Assembly: GCA_964423835.1 (NCBI GenBank)
Contig: CAYRGJ010000017.1
Span: 1-64,000 of the forward strand
Length of the DNA: 64,000 nt
Reading direction: 5' to 3'
Origin: JAFGCL01 sp964423835
Lineage (GTDB): Bacteria > Chloroflexota > Dehalococcoidia > UBA2247 > RBG-13-53-26
The notes under the pieces were generated by a model that saw nothing but the letters and a program-made list of their open reading frames with translations, was not told the origin of the DNA and ran no database searches. Position numbers and translations under genes: made by a program. Shown here piece after piece: positions 41,558 through 49,080 of this stretch; within the stretch, counting starts at the first letter, position 1, and every line of letters begins with the position of its first letter.

Positions 41558-42235
41558 ATGAGATACACCTCGACAGCGCTGCTCAAACGCCTGGCCCTGG
41601 CCCTGGCCGCAGTCCCGGCCGCGGGCCTGGCCGTGCTGGCCTCGCCGGCCACGGCAGCGGCCGATGAAAGCACCGCCGCGGCTACCCAGGTCACCATCTC
41701 GGCCCCGTCCCAGCCGGTCGCCTCGGGAGACCGGGTCAACGTCGGCATACTGGTGGCCCCGGGCACGGCCATAGCCGGGGTTCAGCTCGATCTGCGCTTC
41801 GATTCCGAGCATTTCGCCGTGGACTCCATTGCCCAGGGCGACCTGTTCACCCGGGAGGGCGCCGCCTCCTTCTTCAACACGGGCAATATCGATAACGAGG
41901 AAGGGATGGTCACCGGGGCGTTTGGGGCCATCATCTCGCCCGGCCAGTCCGTCTCCGGGGAAGGCACCTTCGCCACGGTTACCATGACGGCCGTCGCCGA
42001 CTCAGCGGCCTGCCCGGTCGTCCTTTCCGGCATCATAGTGGGGGACGTCGAAGGCGCCGCCGTGCCCGCCATCGTGACCAATAATGGCTCGCTGGGCGAA
42101 AGCGCCCCGACCCCCACCTTCAGCTGGTGGGTCCTGGGCCTCATCATCACCGCCGCCGTGGGCCTGATCGGCGCCACCGCCGCCGGCCTGCTCTATCGCC
42201 GTCATGTTCTGTTGAAGGCGCCGGAGAGGTATTGA
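41558..42235 (+). CDS. Membrane-anchored cohesin protein
   Basis: A 225-residue exported protein. Signal peptide residues ~1-34; cohesin-like domain ~42-180 (VTISAPSQPVASGDRVNVGILV, GVQLDLRFDSEHFAVDSI, GTFATVTMTAVADS); then a short linker and one helix WWVLGLIITAAVGLIGATAAGLLY followed by basic RRH, a classical stop-transfer anchor. It would display a cohesin outside the cell and could receive the dockerin of the upstream protein. GGAGG precedes the ATG. The stop codon overlaps the promoter of the downstream ncRNA. Confidence 0.82.
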   Translation: MRYTSTALLKRLALALAAVPAAGLAVLASPATAAADESTAAATQVTISAPSQPVASGDRVNVGILVAPGTAIAGVQLDLRFDSEHFAVDSIAQGDLFTREGAASFFNTGNIDNEEGMVTGAFGAIISPGQSVSGEGTFATVTMTAVADSAACPVVLSGIIVGDVEGAAVPAIVTNNGSLGESAPTPTFSWWVLGLIITAAVGLIGATAAGLLYRRHVLLKAPERY

Positions 42236-42259
42236 CAAGCCGCTTTTTTGGCCTATAAT
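42232..42259 (+). promoter_or_regulatory. Strong sigma70 promoter of the ncRNA
   Basis: TTGACA (42232-42237) and TATAAT (42254-42259), both full consensus, are 16 bp apart, the strongest promoter in the window. Its -35 box overlaps the TGA of the cohesin gene. Confidence 0.8.
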
Positions 42260-42265
42260 GCGCGG

Positions 42266-42519
42266 CAATAGGAGCATCGGGTAAGAAATTGAATAGGTGG
42301 AGGTTTAGTGATGCGGCTCCATGGCAGGTATGGGATCTGGCAAGTTGATGCTTAGGGCCCTGCCTGGAGGCAGGGCTACATATAAGCGTGATCGGCTCCT
42401 CAGGGAGTTGATCCAGACTGAGTCTCCGTGAGTGGGACTCTTCACAAGGCGGTTAATACCGCCAGCGATTAAGACAGATCATCAAGCGGGGCACTCGAAA
42501 AGAGTGCCCCCGATCTTTT
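42266..42519 (+). ncRNA. Abundant-type structured ncRNA, family not identified
   Basis: From the expected start near 42266 to a terminator (GGGGCACTC/GAGTGCCCC, 42488-42510, then CTTTT) is ~254 nt without a coding frame. A rod-like core can be drawn: TCTGG/CCAGA, GCTTA/TAAGC and GCCCTGCC/GGCAGGGC capped by TGGA. A second hairpin GGCGGT/ACCGCC with a TAAT loop lies before the terminator. Promoter strength and rod shape recall 6S RNA, but I found no matching core; SRP, tmRNA and RNase P consensus elements are absent. The 541-base gap 42236-42776 holds this RNA. Confidence 0.65.
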
Positions 42520-42581
42520 CCGGCCACGGCCCGGATCCTTCGGCCGAACCATATGCCGCCGCGCGCCGGCCCGGGCCATCG

Positions 42582-42620
42582 CCGCCGGCCAGGCCGGTCC
42601 GGCCTGGCCCCCTCCGGCGG
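42582..42620. repeat. Near-perfect GC palindrome
   Basis: GGCCAGGCCGG and CCGGCCTGGCC flank a single T (42587-42609) inside an outer CCGCCGG/CCGGCGG pair. It could extrude as a cruciform or mark a terminator; no T-run follows. Confidence 0.5.
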
Positions 42621-42776
42621 ACCGGATCCAGATGGCCATGCTGGCCCCTCCCGCGGCCCGGGCCCGGACGTGGACCGGCGCGGGCGGGCCGCTTTGGGCC
42701 GCCCCGTTCTGCCTTTACAGAGCAGCCCTTTCGCGGTAATATTCATTGTTGCCATAATGGGCGGAGGACCATCCGA

Positions 42777-44024
42777 GTGCTGAACGGAAAGAGACGTGTA
42801 GTGGTTACCGGCATGGGAGGCGTCACTCCCCTTGGTCTTTCGATGCCGGAGACCTGGAGGTCTCTCATCGAAGGCCGGTCCGGCGTAGACTACATCAACT
42901 CCTTCGATGCCTCCACGCTGGCGGTGAAGTTCGCCGCCGAGGTCAAGGGCTTCGACATCAGCCAGTACATCTCCCGCCGGGAAGCCCACCGGATGGACCG
43001 CTTCACCCAGTTCGCCGTGGTGACCAGCATGGAGGCCCTGGGCATGAGCGGGCTGAAGACTCCCAACGGCACGGCGGAGCGGGCGGGGGTCGTAATCGGC
43101 AATAGCGTTTGCGGCCTGCGCGCGGTCTGCCGGGAGCTGGACGTGCTGGAGAAGGAGGGGCCGAGAAGGATCAGCCCCATCCTGGCGCCGACCATGACCA
43201 GCGATGCCGCCGGCGTCCAGATCGCGCTGATGTTCGGGCTCAAGGGGCCTAATTTCTCGGTGTCGTCCGCCTGCTCCAGCGGGAGCGACGCCATCGGGCA
43301 GGCCTACATGATGATAAGCCATGACGAGGCGGATATGATGCTGGCCGGCGGTACCGAGGCTCCTCTGGGCCCCATCGCCATCGCCGCCTTCGCCGCCGCC
43401 CGGGCACTGTCAACCAGGAACAACAACCCCAAAGGCGCCTCCCGGCCTTTCGACGCCGGCCGCGACGGCTTCGTCATGGGAGAAGGCGCCGGCATGCTGG
43501 TGCTGGAGAGCCTGGACCACGCGCTGTCCCGCGGGGCCAACATCCTGGCCGAGCTGGCGGCCTACAAGGCCACCAACGACGCCTTCCACCTCACCCAGCC
43601 ATCGCCCGAAGGCGAGGGCGCCATCAGGGCCATTCGGGGGGCGCTGGAGCTGGCCGGGGTGGAGCCCGATGAGATCGGCTACGTCAATGCCCACGGGACC
43701 TCCACCCTGCTCAACGACCGGGTGGAGACCCTGGCCATCAAGTCCGTGCTCGGCCCTCACGCCCACCGCATACCCATCTCGGCCACCAAGTCAATGACCG
43801 GCCATCTCCTCGGCGCCACCGGGGCCATCGAAGCCGCGGTGTGCGTCCTGGCCATCAACCAGGGCATCGTCCCGCCCACCATCAACCTGGAGCAGCCTGA
43901 CCCCGAGTGCGACCTGGACTACGTGCCGCACCGCGCGCGAAGGGTGAAGGTGGATGCGGCCATCTCCAACGCCTTTGCCTTCGGCGGCCACAACTCGGTG
44001 CTGGTCTTCCGGCGCTACAACTAG
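42777..44024 (+). CDS. Beta-ketoacyl-ACP synthase II-type condensing enzyme
   Basis: A 415-residue KAS I/II enzyme that condenses malonyl-ACP with acyl-ACP in fatty acid elongation. The thiolase-fold active site is complete: C166 in SSACSSGSD, H306 in VNAHGTST and H343 in TGHLLGATG, with K338. No other fab genes or acyl carrier protein are adjacent, so it may serve a special lipid or polyketide. Start GTG 42777 follows GGAGG by about 10 bases. Confidence 0.88.
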   Translation: MLNGKRRVVVTGMGGVTPLGLSMPETWRSLIEGRSGVDYINSFDASTLAVKFAAEVKGFDISQYISRREAHRMDRFTQFAVVTSMEALGMSGLKTPNGTAERAGVVIGNSVCGLRAVCRELDVLEKEGPRRISPILAPTMTSDAAGVQIALMFGLKGPNFSVSSACSSGSDAIGQAYMMISHDEADMMLAGGTEAPLGPIAIAAFAAARALSTRNNNPKGASRPFDAGRDGFVMGEGAGMLVLESLDHALSRGANILAELAAYKATNDAFHLTQPSPEGEGAIRAIRGALELAGVEPDEIGYVNAHGTSTLLNDRVETLAIKSVLGPHAHRIPISATKSMTGHLLGATGAIEAAVCVLAINQGIVPPTINLEQPDPECDLDYVPHRARRVKVDAAISNAFAFGGHNSVLVFRRYN

Positions 44025-44028
44025 GCGG

Positions 44029-44760
44029 CTAGCAGGACCGGCCCATCTCGCCCCGGAACTCCTTCCGCTGGATCCATCGCGGCGGCTCATCCGCGCTCAG
44101 AAGCAGGACGTCCACGGGGCCGCCCACGTTCTTGGGCCGGGCCTGGAAGCGCATGGTGTCGATAGTGGTCCTGACGGCGTATATGGCGAAGTCAATGGCG
44201 TCCTGGACGGTCATGGCGTCCCAGATGATGGGCGGCTTGGGCTGGGCCTGCGTCGGCTGCACCAGTGAAGCGATGATGTCCGCCTGGCCACCCCACGTGG
44301 CCCCGTAGACCACGTTGTCCGATTCCGGGGCCACGTTCTGCCTCTGGATCTTGTTCTGGCTCACGTGGCAGAAGAACACGTACGGCAGGCTCTTCTTGCC
44401 GGTCCTCTTGAACCCGGACACGTGGAAAGCGGAATCGGCCGTGGGGAAGTCCTTCCGGAGGAAGTCTATCAGCTTGCGGGGGACAGTGGTGACATCATCA
44501 TCGTCATCCAGGACCTCCTCCGCAAACCTCTGGATGTGGCTCTCGGTGGTTATCTTGCCCAGGAGGGCCTCCCCGAAGGAGTTGATGCCCACTCTCTGCC
44601 GGCCCAGGAGAAAGGTCTTGTAGACGAAATCAGAGCTGACCGTCTCGATCTTGGGCATCGGCTTCCCGTCCGGGGCCTTGCCCTCGATGGTGATGGACTG
44701 CCGGCTGTCCGACGCCATCACGATGGCGGTCGGCACGTAGACCGTGATCACAAAGGACAT
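44029..44760 (-). CDS. Ntn-hydrolase-like (proteasome-related) protein
   Basis: A 243-residue protein whose N-terminus SFVITVYVPTAIVMASDSRQSI resembles the first strands of proteasome beta/HslV-type Ntn-hydrolases (usual form GI-x-G-x-DGVVLAADSR). No N-terminal propeptide-Thr pair is clear, so the catalytic residue is uncertain. A middle HVSGF and a C-terminal helix-rich region follow the fold order. It could be a self-contained peptidase or an inactive relative. Convergent with the KAS gene, 5 bases apart. Confidence 0.55.
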   Translation of the reverse strand: MSFVITVYVPTAIVMASDSRQSITIEGKAPDGKPMPKIETVSSDFVYKTFLLGRQRVGINSFGEALLGKITTESHIQRFAEEVLDDDDDVTTVPRKLIDFLRKDFPTADSAFHVSGFKRTGKKSLPYVFFCHVSQNKIQRQNVAPESDNVVYGATWGGQADIIASLVQPTQAQPKPPIIWDAMTVQDAIDFAIYAVRTTIDTMRFQARPKNVGGPVDVLLLSADEPPRWIQRKEFRGEMGRSC

Positions 44761-44832
44761 CCGTCACCTCCCTGTGGCGCGCCCCGGGCGCAACATCACA
44801 TGAACATTGTACCCCATGCCCCGGGGCCGGCC

Positions 44833-46125
44833 TCAGTGGCCGAACACCAGCCGGCCCAGCAGCGTGCTGCGGGCCGAGATGGCCCCTTCGGGGCAGGACT
44901 CCTGGCAGCAGAAGCAGCGTATGCAGCGGTCGTAGCTGTGCACCGGCGGCTCCTTCTGGGCCCCCCGACGCCAGTCCACCGCCTTGGGGTCCACGGGGCA
45001 CATCCGGATGCAGGAGCCGCAGGCGGTGCACCTGGCCCGGTCTATCTCCGGCCTCTCGCAGGTCCGGTTCTTGATGAAGGTCTTCACCCGGCTCCGGCCG
45101 GGGTGCTCCTGCGGGGCGCGGATGACATCGAAGTCCCGGCACACGAAAGGCTCCAGGGCGTCTCCGGCCAGCTCGATGTCATCGGCCCGGTAGCGCCCCA
45201 GCCCGGCCTTCTCCCCCAGCGCCGATGTGGGCACCACCCCTGGATCCACGTTGATGATGCGGCAGGCCGTGGCGTCCAACGCCACCGGGTCGGTGGAGAA
45301 GAGCAGCACCTCCAGCTTCCGCATGGTTCCGCTGCGGGGGCCGTTCCCCTCCATGGCCATGATGCCGTCCATGGCCACGAACCGGGGCCGGGCCGCCGTG
45401 TTCACGTCCACCAGCATGGCGGCGAAGTCAAAGGGATCAGGCAGCGTCACGTGGAACCGGCTCTTCAGCAGCCCGGGGATGCAGCCAAACTGGTTCTTGA
45501 CCGCGCCGGTAAGGCGGGTCAGCGGGTGCGTCTTTAGCTTGGGCAGGTTGACCAGGCCGTCGGCATCGAGCACGCCATTGGCGATCACCAGACTCTTGAT
45601 GAGCAGTCCCTCCCCGTGGCTGACGGTCCGCCCCCTGTCGAAGTCCGCCAGCCTGATGCCGAGCTCGTCCGCGGCCTGCGCCAGGCCGCATCTTCTCATG
45701 TGGACCCCGGCCGGGCCAAAGCTGGGTGAGTCGCCATAGGTCACCTGCGCCCCGGACTCCAGGAGCAGCCGCCCCACCGCCCGGAAGACGGAGGGATGGG
45801 TGGACACCCCCTTGCCGGGATCAACGCCGATGAGCACATTCGGCTTGAGTACTATCCTCTCCCCGGGCTTCACCAGGGCGGCGGGCCCTCCGATCAGCTC
45901 CAGGCCCCGGCGCACGGCCCGGTACACGGCGTCCGGTTCATAGCTCCCGCACCGCACCAGGGCCACCTTCGACCTGGCCAGGGGCGGCCGGGGCGATCCA
46001 CCCAGTGGCGCTTCCGGCGGTCCGCTGACTGGCGCTTCCGGCGGTCCGCTGACCGGCGCCTCCGGCGGCTGCCTCATCGGCACCTGCGGCGATCCGCTGA
46101 CTGGCTCATCCGTCGATTGGCTCAT
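44833..46125 (-). CDS. DUF362 protein with two 4Fe-4S clusters
   Basis: A 430-residue protein. Residues ~5-45 are a Pro-rich repeat of an 8-residue unit (PPEAPVSG) encoded by a 24-bp tandem repeat. The DUF362 domain follows (KVALVRCGSYEPDAVYRAVRRG, VLKPNVLIG, LPKLKTHPLTRLTGAVKNQFGCIPG). The C-terminus carries CTACGSCIRMCP and CIRCFCCQESCP, two ferredoxin-type clusters. DUF362 proteins are electron-transfer proteins of unknown partner, common in anaerobes. ATG 46125 sits next to GGAGGT. Confidence 0.85.
   Translation of the reverse strand: MSQSTDEPVSGSPQVPMRQPPEAPVSGPPEAPVSGPPEAPLGGSPRPPLARSKVALVRCGSYEPDAVYRAVRRGLELIGGPAALVKPGERIVLKPNVLIGVDPGKGVSTHPSVFRAVGRLLLESGAQVTYGDSPSFGPAGVHMRRCGLAQAADELGIRLADFDRGRTVSHGEGLLIKSLVIANGVLDADGLVNLPKLKTHPLTRLTGAVKNQFGCIPGLLKSRFHVTLPDPFDFAAMLVDVNTAARPRFVAMDGIMAMEGNGPRSGTMRKLEVLLFSTDPVALDATACRIINVDPGVVPTSALGEKAGLGRYRADDIELAGDALEPFVCRDFDVIRAPQEHPGRSRVKTFIKNRTCERPEIDRARCTACGSCIRMCPVDPKAVDWRRGAQKEPPVHSYDRCIRCFCCQESCPEGAISARSTLLGRLVFGH
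45995..46110. repeat. 24-bp intragenic tandem repeat
   Basis: GGCGCTTCCGGCGGTCCGCT-type units recur every 24 bp at least three times, with a degenerate extension, encoding the Pro-rich N-terminus of the DUF362 protein. Confidence 0.7.
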
Positions 46126-46210
46126 GGGCACCTCCGGCTGCGTCCCCGTGACGGCCAGCCTCGAACATTGTATCATCCGGGCGGCGCCGCCGGAGCGCTC
46201 TGCAGCCTGC

Positions 46211-46240
46211 TTTGCAGCCGCCCGGGCATCTTGCTAAAAT
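46211..46240 (+). promoter_or_regulatory. Promoter of the EthD-like gene
   Basis: TTTGCA (46211-46216), 18 bp, TAAAAT (46235-46240), about 43 bases before the ATG at 46283. Confidence 0.45.
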
Positions 46241-46282
46241 GCTGGCATCACGACCCATCCGCGGTCGTACTAAGGGGGGAAG

Positions 46283-46579
46283 ATGATCAGAATGTCAGTC
46301 ATGTACCCGAATGAGGAGGGCAAGCGCTTCGACCTGGACTACTACGTCCAGAAGCACATGGCCCTCTGCCGGAAGCTCATGGGCCCGGAGGTGCTGGTGA
46401 AGTCAGAGGTGGACAAGGCGGCCGATCCCAACGCGCCGTTCATCTGCATCGGGCACCTTTACTTCAAGACCATGGAGGAGTTCCAGAACGGGTTCTTCCC
46501 CCATGCCGCCACCATGACGGCGGACATAGCCAATTTCACGGATGTCACGCCCCAGGTTCAGATCAGCGAGATCGTCTGA
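46283..46579 (+). CDS. EthD-family protein
   Basis: A 98-residue dimeric alpha/beta-barrel protein: SVMYPNEEGKRFDLDYYVQKHMALCRKLMGP is the EthD signature segment with a conserved His, and the C-terminal TPQVQISEIV closes the ferredoxin-like fold. Relatives assist alkyl ether or polyketide conversion, but most have unknown substrates. AGGGGGGAAG precedes the ATG. It is transcribed opposite to the acyl-CoA genes to its right. Confidence 0.82.
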   Translation: MIRMSVMYPNEEGKRFDLDYYVQKHMALCRKLMGPEVLVKSEVDKAADPNAPFICIGHLYFKTMEEFQNGFFPHAATMTADIANFTDVTPQVQISEIV

Positions 46580-46592
46580 GCGCGGCGGGCGC

Positions 46593-47399
46593 CTACCTTC
46601 CTTTGAAGGCCGGCGGCCTCTTTTCCAGCCAGGCCCGGACCGCTTCCTGGAAGTCCTCCGTCTTGAGCAGGAGGGAAGCCGCGTAGGCCTCCGACCGGAC
46701 CTGGGCATCGAAGCTGGCGTTCAGCCCCTCGTACAGCAGCTCCTTGATCATCCCCAGGGCCAGCGGCGGCATCTCGGCCAGCCTGGCCGCCAGCGCCTCG
46801 GCGGCCTGGACCAGGTTCCCGGCGGGCACCACCTCCTCCACCAGCCCCGCCTTCTCCGCCCAGCGGGCATCCCTGGTCTCGCTCGTGGTCAGGAACCTCA
46901 GGGCGGGGGTGAAGCCGATGAGGCGCGGCAGGAGATAGGTCAGCCCCAGCTCACCCGAGAGTCCCATCCTGATGAACCCCGGGGCGAAGGACGCCTGCTC
47001 CGAGGCGATGCGGTGGTCGCACAGGCAGAGCAGGGACATGCCCATTCCCGAGGCAAAGCCATTGATGGCCGCGATAACCGGCTTGCGGCAGGCCCGGAGG
47101 GACCGGGGCACGCCCTGCAGCGGGCCGAAGGGCAGGCTCAGGCTGGGACCGCCGACGGTCACCGAGGCCGGCTCCCGGGCGGCGTCAGCCAGCCCGGCCA
47201 GATCCACTCCGGAGCAGAAGGAGCGGCCCGCTCCCGTGAGGATGATGGCCCTCACGGCGGGGTCGCGGTTCAACCCATCCAGGCAGGGCTCGAACTCGTC
47301 AAAGAACTGCATGTCCAGCGCGTTGTGCTTCTCCGGCCGGTTGAGCGTCATCCTGGCAATGCCGTTGGCCTTCTCTACGAGTATCCTGGCATCAGACAC
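46593..47399 (-). CDS. Enoyl-CoA hydratase/isomerase family protein
   Basis: A 268-residue crotonase-fold enzyme. NRPEKHNALDMQFFDEF, GAGRSFCSGVDL (oxyanion-hole loop 1), NGFASGMGMSLLCLCD (loop 2) and FIRMGLSGELGLTYLLPRLIG with Glu at the catalytic position are present. It hydrates or isomerises enoyl-CoA in the acyl-CoA pathway formed with the neighbouring MaoC and thiolase genes. Overlaps the MaoC gene by 8 bases. Confidence 0.9.
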   Translation of the reverse strand: MSDARILVEKANGIARMTLNRPEKHNALDMQFFDEFEPCLDGLNRDPAVRAIILTGAGRSFCSGVDLAGLADAAREPASVTVGGPSLSLPFGPLQGVPRSLRACRKPVIAAINGFASGMGMSLLCLCDHRIASEQASFAPGFIRMGLSGELGLTYLLPRLIGFTPALRFLTTSETRDARWAEKAGLVEEVVPAGNLVQAAEALAARLAEMPPLALGMIKELLYEGLNASFDAQVRSEAYAASLLLKTEDFQEAVRAWLEKRPPAFKGR

Positions 47400-47847
47400 T
47401 GTCCGCCTCCTCTCTTCTGGACACCACCACGGTGCACTCGAGCTCGAGGACGATCTCGCCCCTCTGGTTTCGCAGGGTGTTGACGAACTGCGCGATCCCG
47501 CGGTCGGCCTTGCTCCGCGATGGCCGCTTGCTGATGCAGGCGGAGGTGGCCACCAGGCGATCGCCCGGCCGGACCGGCTGCAGGAATCGGGCCTTCCACT
47601 CGCTCCCGGCCACGATCATGGTCCTGGCGCTGAACTGATGCCCCAGCGCATTGAGGACGGCCACCGTGTAGGTCGCCGGCGCGATCAGGCCGCCGTGCCC
47701 GGAGGCCCTGGCGGCCTCGGCATCGGTGTGCATGGGAAGGGGGTCCCACTTCCGGGCAAAGGCGATGATCTCTTCTTCGGACACCGGGTACTCCGGCGTC
47801 GTCATCGGCTCATTCAGCGGGATGTCATCGAAATACCAATCCGGCAT
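47392..47847 (-). CDS. MaoC-like (R)-specific enoyl-CoA hydratase / dehydratase
   Basis: A 151-residue hot-dog-fold protein. FARKWDPLPMHTDAEAARASGHGGLIAPATY contains the MaoC hydratase motif with catalytic Asp and His (D-P-x-x-x-H). SEWKARFLQPVRPGDRL is the family's second conserved block. Hydrates enoyl-CoA or acts as a thioester dehydratase. It is translationally coupled to the enoyl-CoA hydratase gene. Confidence 0.88.
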   Translation of the reverse strand: MPDWYFDDIPLNEPMTTPEYPVSEEEIIAFARKWDPLPMHTDAEAARASGHGGLIAPATYTVAVLNALGHQFSARTMIVAGSEWKARFLQPVRPGDRLVATSACISKRPSRSKADRGIAQFVNTLRNQRGEIVLELECTVVVSRREEADSV

Positions 47848-47871
47848 TGAACCTGTCTCCCGCCCGGGATG

Positions 47872-49065
47872 CTACTCCGGCAGACCGAAGATGGCCAGCG
47901 CGCAGTAGAACTTGCCAGGCACGCCGCCCTGATTATGGCACAGCCCCATCCTGGGGTTCTGGAGCTGGCGGGAAGGTTCCTCCGCCCGGCCCTGGAGCTG
48001 CCGGCAGATCTCAAAGGCCTCCCGGCAACCGCTGGCGCCGATGGGATGGCCGAAGGACTTCAGACCTCCGCTGAGGTTGACCGGTATCTCGCCCTCCTGG
48101 TTCCAGGCCCCAGCCGCGACGTCCTCCGGCGCCTTCCCCTTCCCGCAGACGCCCAGGCTTTCCACGGCAATGAGCTCGGCAATGGAGAAGCAGTCGTGCA
48201 CCTCGAGCGTCGAAAGCTCCCGGCGGGGGTCCTTGATGCCGGCCTGAGCATAGGCCTCGGCAGCGGCGTACTCCGTTTCCGTCCACGAGGTATAGTCGTA
48301 GTCCTGCCGGATGCCGCCTTGCCCCGGGCCGGCCGATACCCCCAGCCCCTTGATGAGCACGTAGTCGTGGCGGAAGCTCCGGGCCAGGTCCGCACTGCAG
48401 ATGACCGCCGCCGCCGCTCCGTCACTGACGCCGCAGCAGTCAAAAAGGCCCAGGGGCGCCGCCACCATGGGGGCCCTCATGACCATCTCCTCGGTTACCT
48501 CCATCCGCAGATGGGCCCGCGGGTTGCGGGCGCCGTTGTGATGGCTCTTCACCGAGATCCTGGCCAGGGTCCTCTTTCCTGCCTCCGGGCTGAGGCCATA
48601 GCGGCGGAAGTACCTGGTAGCCGCCAGGGCGTAGAAGCCCGGCGCCGAGAAGCCCACCTCGTAAACGGGGTGATACACGGGCAGGTTGAAGGCGGCGCCG
48701 AAGCCGGCCCCGGTGTCCTTGAGCTTCTCCATGCCGACCACCAGCACCAGGTCATACACCCTGGCCGCCACGGCAAAGGCCGCGTTCCTGAGGGCTTCGG
48801 TGCCCGTGCCACAGGCGTTCTCCACCCTGGTAAAGGGCTTGTAATCAAGCTTCAGGGGTATGGAGACCGCCCCCCCGGTCTGGGCCAGCGGTGTGCCCAG
48901 GCCCACCCAGCCGGCCTGTATGTCACGGGGCTCCACCCCGGCGTCGGCGAAGGCTTCATAGCAGGCCTCGACCACCAGGTCCTCATAGCTCTTGTCCCAC
49001 ATCTCCCCGAAACGGGTGCAGCCGGCGCCGATGATGGCCACCTTGTCCTTTATGCTCTCTGCCAT
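47872..49065 (-). CDS. Thiolase family protein (SCP-x/lipid-transfer type)
   Basis: A 397-residue thiolase. ENACGTGTEALRNAA holds the nucleophilic Cys (C85), LKSFGHPIGASGCREA holds the His that activates it, and LCHNQGG supplies the C-terminal Cys region. VHDCFSIAELIAVESLG is typical of SCP-x/archaeal-type thiolases, which cleave branched or steroid-type 3-ketoacyl-CoAs. These thiolases often pair with a DUF35 protein, here the neighbour at 49081. No SCP2 domain is attached. Confidence 0.88.
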   Translation of the reverse strand: MAESIKDKVAIIGAGCTRFGEMWDKSYEDLVVEACYEAFADAGVEPRDIQAGWVGLGTPLAQTGGAVSIPLKLDYKPFTRVENACGTGTEALRNAAFAVAARVYDLVLVVGMEKLKDTGAGFGAAFNLPVYHPVYEVGFSAPGFYALAATRYFRRYGLSPEAGKRTLARISVKSHHNGARNPRAHLRMEVTEEMVMRAPMVAAPLGLFDCCGVSDGAAAAVICSADLARSFRHDYVLIKGLGVSAGPGQGGIRQDYDYTSWTETEYAAAEAYAQAGIKDPRRELSTLEVHDCFSIAELIAVESLGVCGKGKAPEDVAAGAWNQEGEIPVNLSGGLKSFGHPIGASGCREAFEICRQLQGRAEEPSRQLQNPRMGLCHNQGGVPGKFYCALAIFGLPE

Positions 49066-49080
49066 CTTTCGCCTCCAGTC

